NCBI GenBank assembly: GCA_003993805.1
Contig: RSEF01000005.1
Location: 19,409,186-19,473,185, forward strand
Origin: Himantopus leucocephalus
Taxonomy: Eukaryota > Chordata > Aves > Charadriiformes > Recurvirostridae
Length of the DNA: 64,000 nt
Direction of reading: 5' to 3'
Shown piece by piece: positions 1 to 12,300 of this stretch. Both the position numbers and the translations under genes were made by a program. The number at the start of each line of letters is the position of its first letter. Positions within the stretch are counted from its first letter, which is position 1. Below the pieces are notes generated by a model. The model was not told where the DNA came from. It ran no database searches and worked only from the letters and a program-made list of their open reading frames with translations.

Positions 1-3000
1 CAGGACCTCGGTGCCGCACCGCGCGTCGTGCGCTGTGGCGGTGCCATGTGCCCGGAGAGCTCCGGCCTCCCGGGGGGTCCCGGGGGGAGCCGCCCGGTGC
101 GCTGCCCCGGCCCCGGCCGCGGCCCCACAGAAACGGGCTCAAAGCCCGAACCCGCCCTGTGCCTCGCGGGGCACGCGGCGGTGACCCCAGCTCCTGTGCC
201 CCGGCCCCCCAGCTGCCTGCCGCAGCTCGTTTCCCCGGGAAGGGCTCTCTGGGGAGGTTTCACACAGCCTCAGCCTGGCGTGAGGCCGCGAATCCTTCAG
301 GGAATCCTCCTCCGACCTACGCGTGCCTTGGCGGCGCGGCGGCTTCACTGTGCGCGCCACAACCAGTGCGACCAACGCTGGCGTGCTCCTGCCGGCCGTG
401 CGACGCAGGCACCTCTGCTTTGTGGTGACCCCTGGGACTGGAGCGGCCCGTGACGGCCCATCAGTGCTGCCCCGAAAAAAGTCCTGATCTTGTTCTTCTG
501 CGGAGCCCTGAGAGCGACAGCCCAGGGCAGGACGGCCGTCACGGGTGGGTGCAGGCATCGGGGCTCACCTCATTTAACACTCCTGTGCTCAGACACACAA
601 AACAGCAGTTTTCTTGGGTATTAAACAAAACTCCCATCATTGCCTGGTTTGGGGAGGACTGTACAAATCGCGTCCGTGTGCCCCGCACAGAGGTTTCCCA
701 CCACCAGCAAATCCCGTGGCCCACGTCCCACGTCAGATCAGGGGGTGACTCGTCCCCAGGGTGCGGGAGCTGCAGTGCTGCTGCGGGACGCGGCCGTGCC
801 CCCGGCGCTGCTGCAGCTCCTCTCCCGACAGAGCTGTTTCCCAGGCACTGCCCAACCCAAGGAGCGTCCGCCAGCGGTGCTTGCGGTGAGAAACCATTAG
901 GCAAAATCTAAATAGAAGGAAAAAAGGGAAGAAGAAAAAAAGGGGGGAGGAAACAGGTGGGGACTGACGGCGGTGCTGCCAGCTGGCGAGCACTGTGGCG
1001 AGAGGAGGCGAACCGCAGAACTTCCAGCAAAGCTTTCCTTGCAGCTTGCCCTCGGAGACGCGCAGGGCCATGCTGGAAGCGCGTTCTCCTGCAGGAATGA
1101 GGGCTGCCAGCCCTTCCCGGGAAGGCAGCGCCATGGCGGAGACACGCTCCTCTGGGTTCTCACCCCCACCTCTGGGGCTGGCGCGTGCAGCCAGGCCACC
1201 ACGGGGAAACCCGGGGAAATCCTTTCCGCTGACTCAGGCAGAAGAAGAAGGTTTTCCTGCTGTTAAAAAGGAAAGCACCGGTGAACATTTCCCGCCTCCC
1301 CAGCTCGGGATCAAGAAGTCAGGAGCCCGTGCTGCAGCGCTGCTGCGGGATGGCGAAGGGGACTGGTGAGCCGGTGGGACCGGCACAGCTGAACCCCACC
1401 TGCCTCTGGTGCACGGTGGGCGAGGGGGGAGTTTATTCTCCCTCAGCGCCCAGCGCCGATGCCAGCGCCCGAGTACAGGCAAGGTCAGGCAGCAGCCTCA
1501 GGCGGCTCAAAACCTTCCCATCCCCACAAAGCGTGCTCAACCCAACCGCGCGTTTAGCCCAAACATTTATTTTTTGAAATTAAATACATCCGTGGGTTGG
1601 TTTTGGTGGCTCCTTCCCTGCTGCAATTCGGGAACGCAGCTTCCTCCTTCCCCGCTTCCACCAGCACTGCAGATCCTCTTCCCAAAGCACAACCTCGGAT
1701 GGCTTTTTGGTGGGTTTTTAGTTTGCAGGAGAATCATTCAGGGTCCTCGGTGGTGTTAGCCACATGGGTGCAACTGTCCTCCCCTCAAGCTCTTCATTTC
1801 TTCTCCAAAATCAACAGCTTCAGTCACCCCCAGCCACGCGGATCGACTTAACTGCAGCCTGCGGCAATGCAAGTCCAAAGGGTCTCCAGCAGCAATGCAG
1901 CTCGGCCGTCGGGTGCCCTTGTTCTCGCCAAATGGGTTTACCAGTGATTCCCTTTGGGGTCGCAGCTGAAAAACAGCATTGAAACCCGTCCGGCTCAGCC
2001 ATCACCACCTCTCTGCTGCGCGGTACTACTGGAGACCCGGAGCCTCTCGCTCGGCCACACCAGGGAGGTTGGGATTATGGTTTGCTGCTTTTACGTTGTT
2101 TCTGGTTGCAGTGGCAGTTCGAAGTGTTGTGGGTGCTTTGTGCGCACAGGCGCGCCCAGCGCCGCTGGCACGGCAGCGAGGGAGGAATAAGGGTGGCTGC
2201 AAAAGCGTCGGCGCTTCGCCCTGCTGGGCACAGCCCGGGGAGCACCACCATGGTCCACCTTCCATCCCCACCGCGGCTCCGGCTCCAGGCGCAGAGCTCG
2301 TGGCACTGCCAGCAGCTGACCTGGGAGGATCGTGTTGCAGGGACCCGTGCCAGCGCTGGGGCCGGCTCCCCGGTGACGTGAAGGTCACCTCATCCTGGGG
2401 CCGCTGCGGTGTAAGAAAAGGGGTCTGTTCCCTCCTGCCTGCTTGCGTCGCGAGGTGCAGAGACAGATGTGCGGCATTTGATCCGTACTGCCCACCTTTG
2501 GGAAGGCGAGGGGCAGCGGTGGGCGAGGATATGAGGGGAGAAGACAATATTGGCTTCAAGCATGCAGAGCAAACAGGACTGGGAGAGAAGTACTTGCTGG
2601 GAAAGGGACTTACTGACTAATCCCCCAAAAATAACAGGCCAGAAATTGTTATTCACAAGCGCAGGGAAGCAGAAACATTGCAAATAATCCAGTCTGAGCT
2701 GCAAAGCTGAGGTCGGGCAGCAAGTGGCGATGAAGAAGCTGCACGTTCTTCTTCTTGGGTGTCACCCGCAAAAAAATGGGCACCACCAAACCACCCTCGC
2801 CACGAGCCCACAGGGCAGCCTCACCCCCGTGGCCCCGCTCACCCCGATGTGGCCATGGGGATGGGCGCTGGGGGCCCTGCCCGGGCATCGTCCTTCGTCC
2901 TCCCCACGCCCACACAGACGCCGCTGGCGCCGGGACAGGCGCTGTGCCTGGTGCCGCCACCACCCACCGTGACAAAGCCGCTTTGTGTGGCGCCGGCCAG

Positions 3001-3347
3001 GCACGTCCCCAGCCTCCTCCTCACCCTGTGCCCCCCGGCGTCCCCCCGCGCTGCCTTCCCTCTCGCGGGTCGGGGAGGAAGGCAGGGCCACACCAGGATG
3101 GGGCACAACCCCGTTGACCCCCCCACCTCATCCTCATCCTCCTGCCATCCCCAGCTCCTTCATCCCCATCTCCTTCCTCTTTCCCACGTCCTCCCAGCGG
3201 GTCCTGTCCCCTCCAAACCTCCCACCCCACCAGGACAGACCGTTCCCCAGGGTGGGAACGGGGCAGCCCAGGCTCTCCGGTGAGGTTGAGCCCCACTGTC
3301 CCACCTCCCCCAAGAAGTCACATCACTGCAGGAGATCTCCCAGCCTT
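1..3347. other. Left flank, no gene supported
   Basis: GC-rich sequence with many short open frames in all six frames, as expected from low stop-codon density. None shows a recognisable domain, a plausible chain of splice junctions or a family motif. On the minus strand, AATAAA-type hexamers appear at 1566-1571 and 1432-1437 (read as TTTATT on the plus strand). These could be distal poly(A) signals for CNTF or for an unseen minus-strand transcript. Nothing else stands out. Confidence 0.6.
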
Positions 3348-3353
3348 TTTATT
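3348..3353 (-). terminator. CNTF: Candidate CNTF poly(A) signal
   Basis: The plus strand reads TTTATT, which is AATAAA on the CNTF strand, about 870 nt beyond the CNTF stop codon. It would give CNTF a 3'UTR of roughly 0.9 kb. The sequence between 3354 and 4216 has no competing gene. The alternative signal at 1566 would give a 3'UTR of about 2.6 kb. No transcript evidence is available here, so the choice is inferred. Confidence 0.4.
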
Positions 3354-4216
3354 CGCTCGGCAGCCAGCAGCCATCACATCCATCCCGCAAGAAAACCATG
3401 GCCCGGGTGGCTGTGAAACCTGATGGCATTCCCCATGACAGCGTGAGCAATGTGGTCGGGGCTGTCTAAGCCTCCATGCTGTTTCCAGTCCCCAAATAAC
3501 CCCTGGAGGCACAGACCTCCTTGCAGAGGACCTTCTGAACCACAGCTTTCAGCTAAAAGATGCTCTGTGCTACCTTGTCTGAGCAGTTAAGAAATCCCCT
3601 CCTGATTGTACACCCAGGCCCCCTCCCTGAAAAAGCCCCCAAGCAGTTAGAGCAGAAATTCAATGCGCAGAAGACGCAGAGACAGGCGGTAGAAGAGTCC
3701 GTGAGAAGGGGGCGAAGCCTTGCAAGGCGCTGCTGGGGCAGGTCCCAAGACCCCTTTCACCGGATGGTATTTCTCTGTCCCTTTGCTCCTGCCTCGCCCC
3801 CGCACGAGCCCCGAGGCAGCTTCTGTCCCGCGGAGGCAGCGCGGCAAGCCCAGCGGCAACCAAATTTCAAGAAAAGGCCAGCGCTGCCGCAGCCCGCCAC
3901 GGGTCACAGCCTCTGGGCCCTGGGGTGGGCGGCAAAGCTGCTTCCCGGGGGGCAATCCCAGCCCCCAGCAGGCAGAGCCCGAGCCACCCCCGAGGCTCGC
4001 CCTGCCCGGGACCCCCGCTCCCTCTGGGGCGCAGGGCGGCCCCCGCCTCAGTTTCCCCACAGGGAAAGGAGCCCACAGGGAGCGGCACCAAAAGCACTGG
4101 GGGACCCGGGGGTTAATATGGTCCCTCCCATCCGCCCCCCTCCTTGAACAGCCCCCTTCGCTGCGGGCAGCCCTGCACAGGGGTGGTCGAGGAGCCCCCC
4201 CTACCCCCGCCCGCCT

Positions 4217-5138
4217 TCACGGGCTCTCGGCCATGCCGGGGGCCGAGCTGCTGCCCGGGCTGGGCTTGGCGAGCTGCCGCAGGTCCCGCGCGGACCTGAC
4301 GGCCCACTGGGCCAACTCCCGCAGCACCCCCAGGCCCCGCAGCTTCCTCTCGAAGAGGCCGAGGTGGGGGGCCGGGGGGGGCCCAGCCCCCTCCTCGCTG
4401 GGGGGCGCTCGGCTCTCCAGCCGCAGCAGCTCCTCGAGGTGGTAGGCGAAGGCCGAGACCTGGAGCAGGACGCCCGCCAGCGCCCGGCCCAGGGCAGCGT
4501 CGGCCTCACCCAGCTGCTCCCGCTGCTCCTCCAGCATCTGGGCCAGCAGGACCCGGAAGGCCCGGTACGCCGCCAGGTTCTCCAGCAGCCGCTGGGTGCC
4601 CGTCTGCTCGTCCCAGCGCTCCACCGCTGCTGCCGGCACCCCCTCCACCGCCGCCACGCTGGCCGAGGCGTCCAAGCCCTGCCGCTCCACCTGCCGGGGC
4701 GAGAGCAGACGGGGATCAGCGGCGGCAGGAGAAAACGGAGGGACCCCCCGCCCCGAGCACCATCAGCACCGGCTCCGGGGGGCCCCGGTTCAGCGTCGGC
4801 ACTGGCCAGGAGGCACTCGGGGCAGCGCAAGGCCGGGTGCTCGAGGTTTGCCCAAGCACCGGCCAGCAGTGCCAAGGGCCGGATACCAGCAGCATTTCAT
4901 CCCCCACCTCTACCGTGGGCCGGAGCCCTCCTGCCCCGGCACAGCCGCTAGAAGTCCCCCAGACGCCGGCAGTGGCGGTCACCCCGCCAGCGCTCCCAGC
5001 CCTGCGGGAGCCGGGCAAACTCACGTAGGTGTCCAGGAGGTCGATGACGTCCGAGCGCATCTTCCCGGCCAGGCGGATGCCTCGGCTGCACAGGTCACGG
5101 CGCCGGAGGGCGGCCGAGGGGCTGTCTGCTGCCGCCAT
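4217..5138 (-). CDS. CNTF: Ciliary neurotrophic factor (two coding exons, 195 aa)
   Basis: CNTF is a four-helix cytokine of the IL-6/LIF group. By family knowledge it signals through CNTFR-alpha, LIFR and gp130 to support neuron survival. Exon 1 is 5025-5138 (38 codons, ends TAC|gtgagt). Exon 2 is 4217-4690 (acceptor cag at 4691-4693, stop TGA at 4217-4219). The join is phase 0, and both the exon 1 size and the intron position match mammalian CNTF. Exon 1 encodes the family signature RRRDLCSRGIRLAGKMRSD with the single conserved Cys. Exon 2 contains the helix residues around ENLAAYRAFRVLL, and LLQVSAFAYHLEELL. It also has an F-x-x-K receptor-contact motif at Phe151/Lys154, equivalent to the LIFR-binding site III of human CNTF. 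There is no signal peptide, as is usual for CNTF. The length is 195 aa against about 200 in mammals. The intron is only 334 nt. The gene is tandem to and downstream of ZFP91, as in mammals. The C-terminal tail is Pro/Gly/Ser rich and poorly conserved. Confidence 0.95.
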
Positions 5139-6284
5139 GGCCTGGGCAGCTGTCCCGGGCACCAGGCTCACGGCGCAGCGCCCGCCCGGCCCAGCGAGGA
5201 CAATCCCTTGCTGAGCTGGTGCATTCCAGCCGGGAGCTCCGCTCACACGTCCGCCGGCCGGGCTCTCCCCCTCTTCCGCGCCTGGGGCCTGGCACAACGC
5301 TGCAAATTCCCGCCACTGGGATCAACAGCGACAGATTATTTCCCTAATTCCCCCACGGTTTGCTACTCCGAGCGCTTCGCCCAGAACGGTCTCGCCCAGC
5401 GGCAACAGGCTCCCAGCCCCGGCCCTGACCCATTCCTCCCTCCCAGCTGCGCAGCGAGATGAGCAGCACGCTAATCCCCCCCCGGCTCATGCCAGAGCGC
5501 GGGAAACCGCTGCCGGGAAGAGGCGAGCAAAGCCCAGACATTGCTCAACATCTCAGCCTGGGCAGCGGGCTGGGGCCTGAGCAGGGCAGAGCGCTGCGGG
5601 GACCGAGGGGAGCCCCCTGCCGCAGACCCCGCACCGGCCGCAGGCTGGGCCGCAACCCAGACCACAACAGAAGGCGGCAGAGAGGGGACTGTCTGCCTCC
5701 ACCCCCTCGACTCCCCCACAGCTGCGAGGCACCGGGTCCCCCGGGTCAAACCCCCCTTTCCCAGAGGGGTCCTGCCCTAAAGGGGGGGCTGCAGACACGG
5801 GGGGAGGTCCCAGCCCCCCCAGGGCCACCACGGGTGAGCTGCATGCACCAAGACAAAAACAGCCCTTTTGGTTGGTTTGGTTTTTCCTCAGTACGTTTAT
5901 TTTGGTTATGTATTACCCAGATTAAGAGAAAAAACAGGAGTTGAAAAGCCGTTTCCCTTTAGCATCACAGTACAGCGAGCCCTGCCCAGCCTGGCTGGGG
6001 GACTGCCCCGGACCCCCAGCCCCAACTCCCACGGCCGGTGGCCACCTCAACAGCGTCGTTGCCACCTGGTGGCTACTGCAGAAAGCGCTGCCGAGCTCTG
6101 GGAGCCCCCCAGCTCCGGCCGGCGCTGCCCCCGGCCCAAACCCTGCGCCCCAGGGCCGCGGAGGGGACGCTGCCCACACGCCGGGCACGGCGCCCACAGG
6201 CTCTGCGGGGCACCGAGAGCAGGCGAGGGGCCCTGCGCCCCCTCCGTTCCCTCCCCGGGCGGAGAAAAAAAAAATAAATACAGG
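5139..6284. other. CNTF upstream region / ZFP91-CNTF intergenic spacer
   Basis: About 1.1 kb between the CNTF start codon and the proposed ZFP91 3' end. It should contain the CNTF promoter and 5'UTR, but I see no convincing TATA box. Another minus-strand AATAAA lies at 5896-5901 and could be a distal ZFP91 poly(A) signal. The sequence downstream of that hexamer is not U-rich, so the pair near 6302-6330 is preferred. No coding exon is supported. Confidence 0.5.
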
Positions 6285-9200
6285 GAAAAAATACAAAAAA
6301 GTTTATTGCAAACTACTACAATAATTTATTGAAGCAAACTGCATGCGAGTGGAGGAGAGACACTGAGGGGAGGAGGAGCTGCAGGAGGGCTGTGTCAGTT
6401 TTCGGGTTCCAAAGAGGAGTGGGAAGGGAGCTACACCAGTCTCTCCCACATCGGGGGTCAGTTAGCAGGCTGTGGTTAGGGGACAGACAGGCAACCGGCC
6501 GAGACCAGAAAAAGAAAAAGGAGAGCTATGAGAGGTGTGTGCAGAAGGACAAGGCAGGGACCAGAGGTGTCCGGGCAGGGAAGCAAATGAGCCGCTGATT
6601 CTGCGCCCCAGAAACGCGGCCGATGGGAAACTCTTTGCTCCGCTCGGGGCGGCGGGGGGAGACAGGACCAGGCAGCCTCCCTTGCCTCCCAGCCAGGTGC
6701 CAAGCATCGTGTCACCAGAGGCGAGCAAGCCCTTGACCCAAAAGCGTTTTTTTAGTGCCATCCCTCAGAAAACAAAACCCCCGAGCTCTCCAGTTAGTGT
6801 TCTGCGCAAGGCTCTGCCCGCTCCGCACCTCCCACAGGGGCAGGGCACAAACAGCAGCTCTGGCAGCGCGGTCTGCAGCCAGCGTGGGGACGACGTGGCC
6901 GACCCGCACGCACCACAGGAGCGCGTCTGCTACCGACGGCCAGGAGCCACACCGCCCGGCTCAGCCAGCCCCGAGTCCTCCCGGACAGACGACCTGCACT
7001 GCTGGGGCGGGAACCATCAGAGTTGGGTTTGAACACATCTCATTGTGCTGCTTCTCTTTAGTTTGCAAGGGGAGGGGACCGGCTGGGCACCCACAACCTT
7101 CCTGCTGGAAATCACAATAATTTGATCCGAGCAAGAAATCGGATCGTGCCAACTGAAGAAACTGGCTTAGTTTAATAACACCGCACCACCACAGACCTGA
7201 TGTGCACGGTCCCAGGGGACCCGCGTTCGGCACGCTGTGCCCTCATCCTGATCTCCAGGAGAGGCCCGTGGCCGCACGCGTCTCCTGCGGGCACGGCAGC
7301 CATGGTGCCAGAGCGTGGGATGCCCACACCCAGGGCATCAGACACCAGAGCTGCAAACTGTTCAGCCACGAACCGCCCCAACACCAGAAGTGTTTCAACT
7401 TGCTCTGACAAAGACATTGGTGTAAGGGGGAAGGGAGGGGGCAAATCAGGACAAACGGCCCAATAAAAGCTGTCGGGCTCGGGCCACAGCTGGATTTCCA
7501 GGCAGCACCGGGGACAGAGCGGGTGTCCCAAGTCAGTCTCACGTAAAAAGTTTCCAACTCAATTCTGTGTTTTATTGCCATTCTCCAGACCCAGGTACCC
7601 GATTTTGCCCAGCTGCTGCGTGCTACAGACCAACTCAGCTGATCTCGTGCTCGGACAAGATACTTCAGCTCTGCTCCCAACCACATAAACCCAACCAAAA
7701 AAACAAGCAAACAAACAAAAAGCCCAGGTTATTCTTCACCTCTTCCGAAAACACTACGAATTCAAGGCCACTGAATTTCCACACAAAGTTTCAGGTAAGA
7801 GCAAAAAGATCCAAGTCTCCATAGCAGACGCATCATATCCTCCGTAAACTCTTCCAAGGGCGCAGAGCTGGCCTAACTACACCGGCAGGCGACACCCGAA
7901 CCGCCGCGTTTCACGGAACGCAGGGGTGTTTGCACAGGAGAGAGAAGCTTTGAGAACACAGCTGCACAACACCTTCCCCCCAAAATGGGGGCAGGTAGAG
8001 AAGCTGACAGCCCCTTCATCCCGCGTCAGTCTATTGCCTTGGATAAACGAGCCTGAGACAACCATATCCCACACCTGTATCTTCGCCTAGAGCTGGAAAG
8101 GAGAGGCAGAGTGGGATGAGGAGCACAGCATCCCCCAGCAGCAAGCAGCTCACAACTGCCCTAAGTCACGAGAACAAGTTCCTGGCTAACGATGTTCTTC
8201 CCTGAACGGCCAGGGGAGCAAGGGGGAGGCAAGAAGAGCACCTAATGCGAGGAGCTCACCCCGACCTGGGAGGGGGGGAGACACCATCCAGCTGTTCCAC
8301 CACTCACCTCATCCTCCTGCTAAAGCGCTGCCGCAGAGGCTCCCACTGCAAACAGACTCTTCTCCGGGGGCTCTCCCTCTACCCAGGAAAAGCTGTGAGA
8401 CACGTCTGACTCCAGAATGCCGCCTTCGCCTCGGCTCTCCCAGCCGCTGTTACGACGGCATGACGCGCTCCCTGCGGCTCGCTGCTGTGAAGGAGCCTCC
8501 TGGGAAACAGCCTGAACCCCTTCCACCCCCACCCCCTAAGAACACAACTAAAAAATACCGACCCTTTTTTTATCAATAAATAAGGAATCCTGTTACCACA
8601 ACACAAAAACGAAACATGTTCAAAGTGCAAATTACTGTCGTCAAACTGGGATGCTCCTCCTCGCCTCTCCCACACAGGGCTCCTGTAGCCCCCGGGCCTC
8701 TCCAAGCAAACATGATCTATGAGCCAGGGCGTTCCCTCGACTGCCTGCCAGAGCCGGAGCAGAGGAGCGCGGTGGGGAGAGGGACGTGCACCGTTTCACA
8801 GCTCACCCTGCTGAGGGGGCCTAAAGTGCCAAGCCAAACTCCCAGCCCCGGGAGGAAGAATGAGACTGCAAGGACCAGAGTGCAGCGATGCATAGAAGTT
8901 GGGACCGGGGGCGAGAGGGAGTCCTAAGAAACTTGTCCAGAGCACATCAAATGCTTTCTAGTTTGCGAGTGGGGCCACATCAAGGAGCCAGAAAGGCATC
9001 CGCTTTGGGGTAAAGCGAAGGGTTTCAGCAGTGCCCCCTCCCTTGGAGAAATCCGTCGCTCGATCCAGCTTGCTCTGGTAATGGCAGCACGTGCCCCTTT
9101 CTACGAAGGAGCAGTGGGAGAGAGAGAAGTGGTTGGGAGAAAGAGGATGTGCTGTGATCCACGCTGGAAGGGAGCAGACCCTTCGGTTATTTACTAGTAT

Positions 9201-9322
9201 TGTAAGTTTTGTTTAACTTTTCTCTCTTTCAGTAAGTGTCTCCTCTTTTTTTCTTTTTTTTTTTTCCTTTTCTTTTAAATACAGAGTCCAAACTGTCCCA
9301 GCACCCATGTGCTCCCCACCCA
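6285..9322 (-). other. ZFP91: Probable ZFP91 3'UTR
   Basis: This is the stretch between the ZFP91 stop codon and the paired poly(A) signals. No open frame has family resemblance. It contains a long T-rich tract at 9241-9277 (A-rich in the transcript) just after the stop codon, and a further minus-strand AATAAA-type hexamer near 7571. Its extent is inferred from the poly(A) signals only. Confidence 0.5.
6302..6330 (-). terminator. ZFP91: Paired poly(A) signals, probable ZFP91 3' end
   Basis: Two AATAAA hexamers on the minus strand (plus-strand TTTATT at 6325-6330 and 6302-6307) are followed on that strand by a long U-rich stretch, which is A-rich on the plus strand at about 6264-6300. A hexamer followed by a U-rich element is the normal layout of a vertebrate cleavage site. 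The site gives ZFP91 a 3'UTR of about 3 kb and would terminate its transcript before CNTF. Confidence 0.55.
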
Positions 9323-12300
9323 CTAGGGTCCAGTGGAGTCTGAATCTTCGATGAGCACCTCCGTGGTGGCTCCCAGGATCTCCGTGTTCATGACCAGCCC
9401 CTCTGGGTTTGTACTGCTGCCGCTGCCCACAAAGAGCTTGCCGTCAGCCACCAGGCTCACGCGCTCTGCGCCACCACAGTATGTCTTCTGCATGCCGTCA
9501 GGGTTCAGCAGCAGGCAATCTGCTGGGGCAGCACTTCCCAGGGGGTCGGGAAGCAGGGGGAGGCCCTGGCCATCAGTGGGTGGCGCAATGGCCTCAGGAT
9601 TAGTGCCCAGGATGTCGGTGCTGGTGATCAGGGCGCCCGCGTTGGCAGCCAGTGCTTCAGCAATAAGCACTTCGGGGTGGCTCTTGGCTTTGTGGGCCAC
9701 AACGCTGTCCTTCTTCTCAAATTTCTTGCCGCAAATGTTGCAGGAGAACTGGTAGAAGGAGTCCGCATCATGCTTCTTCATGTGCCAGTTGAGGGAAGCC
9801 TTCTGCCGGCAGGTGAATCCACAGATCTCGCACCTGGGAGGGGAGAAGGGGGAGGTCACAACACAGGGACATCCCTACATACTGGTGGGGATAGCACAAG
9901 CAAAGAGGCAGCCCGGGAAAACTGCAGGGACTCACTAAAACGGGATTTCACCGTAGCTGCAGCTTTTCCAGTTTTATTTGCAGAGGGCTTATGTTCCTCA
10001 GACCTCTACTGAGACACTGCCTCAAGGAGCAGGCGAGACGAGTGGCAGCCTGGCCACTCCTACAGGTGTGCGTTTAGAGAGAGCCGGGACACCGGGAACA
10101 GGTTCCGGCCCTGACTTCAGAGCTGCCCCTGCTCTCGGTGCAGTCCAAGAACGGGCGTATCCAAGGGTCCCTCAAAGCAGGGGAGCAAGAGGGAGGCAGA
10201 GGTACTCACTGCAAGGGCTTCTCGCCCGTATGGATCATTCGGTGCACCGCCAAGTTGTGAGAACTCTTAAACGCCCGGGCACAGTACTCACAGATGTAAT
10301 CCCTTTGATCTGAAAAGCAACACCAGTTGGAGCATTACTCTCCCGCAGACCTGCTCCCTTTCCCAGCTCTCACGCCTTGCAGGTAAAGCTGCCCAAGAAG
10401 CAGCAGAACTAGAAGTGCTGGGAGGCCAGCAGGCACAGCAAAGGAGGAGGTGTCCCACAATACACCACAGCCGCTGATCTGGAGAGTTAAGGCGTGATTA
10501 AGACTCTCCTAAGAGCTAATTATCCATTCTGACCAATACTGAAAGACTGGCAAATTAGGCTAAAGCTTGGCTTGGTTTATTCCTGTACGGATCCCCTGAG
10601 CGATACTTGCCAGGGAGGGAATTAAAAACTCTACAGCCTATTTCTTTCATTTCCTTAAAAGATGGTAATCCAGAAGGAAATAATACCCTGCTGCTGCTGC
10701 AAATCTATGCCACCTGCCTTGGCTTCGCCCTCCCCAGAAGTCCTAGAGGTTTTTCCTTCTCTCCCCCCTTCTTTGTTCATGACCTGAGGAGGAGTTTGTA
10801 TCTCTTTCCCCCCTCCCTCTACCTGTGTGGTGTTTGGCATGCCGCAGGAGCTGCTTCTGGAGTCGGAACAGCCGACCACAGGAGGGATGAGGACACACGT
10901 ATTTCTTCTTCAGCAGGTGCTGGTACTTGATGTGATGCTACAAAGGAAGAGTGAGAGGTTGCAGACTCTCTCTTTGCATGGCTGAGAGAACAGCTGAGAC
11001 ACATCGATCCAAGACGGCCCCTCAGCACACCACCACGCTCCAACCACTGACAAGACACCCTCATACCATGAACACGAAGGCTTTGATCTCTGCTGAGAGA
11101 AGAAAGCCAAACAAATGCGGACACCTAGCAACAGGACAGATCCGGAGACACATGTGGCCACAACCAGCCACAATTGACTAAGTCTACCAAAAAGACACCG
11201 TTAGAAAGGAGTGCTTCAGTGCCAGCGGAGGATGTTCCGAATGGCCCTTCCCTGCCCTCACATGCACCACTCAAGAAGCAAAAAATCTCAACCAACCTGC
11301 AGGTAACGGGGGTGAGCCAAGACTGTGCCACAGCCTTCCATCTCACAGCGGACATACTGTATTGGAGGCTTCTTCCTAAGAAGTCAGTAAGGAGAGGGGC
11401 AGAGTCGTTAGCCGATGGGCAGCGGCAAGAGAAACAAGTGTGAGTGCAGCTCGGTGATGTGAGAGCGAAGGATTGCTGCTCCGATGTTCCTGTCTGGGCT
11501 ATGCTGAGAGAGACTCTGTCCCCACTCCTAGCACTACTTGAGGGCTCCCCCAGCGTTGAGAAAGCACCAGGAGACAGAGAGTTCCTGGGCGCTTATTGCT
11601 GGGCAATGCCAGGCTAGGGATCAACTCAGGGAGGGATGGGGGAGCTGGTTCAGTTGGAAGAAATCAAACCCACACCTACAGGGAGAAGGGGGAAGGAAAG
11701 GAGGGAAGTCAAGGCATGCTGCTTCCCCCCCCCCTTTAAGGCAGATTTCTATACTGTGCAAGAGAGACGGCTTTGGAGACAATCAACATCTCTGTGTAGA
11801 CCACAAGGTAAACGAGTCTTCAGAACAGAACTGAGTAGAGGGGATCACTCACCTTCTCTTGGGCAGCCTTGGGCTCTTGTCATCCTTTCTCCTCCTTCCC
11901 CTCCTGTAACAGGGTTACAGAAACAGAATTGAAAGAAACTTCTTGAAGTCAGTAGTAGGCAGAGTTTTTTGAGGCGTATGCTATAAAGCAGGAGCACACT
12001 GTAAGAAATACTACAGAACTCTTCTACACTTCTAGGCTGAAAAGTAACACTGCACCCGGCAAGTCAGCTGCTCTGCTAAGTCAGCCATCTGCTCTGGATC
12101 AAAACACCGGGAGTTTCTGAGGAAACGCTCTTGTAATAGATGGGCAGGTTCCCTAAAGGAGTTAAGTAACCAGGTAACCAGGTGTCATGGTTCAACCCCA
12201 GCTGGCAGCCAGGATCACACAGCCGCTCGCGCAGTTCTCCCCCTTCCCCAGAAGGGCAGGGAGAGGAGGGAGAAAAGGAGGGGAAGGGGAAAAAAAAAGA

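Noticed and set aside
1..4216. Possible second gene left of CNTF
   Set aside because: Only short overlapping frames with no family signature. The minus-strand AATAAA hexamers alone are not enough to infer another gene.
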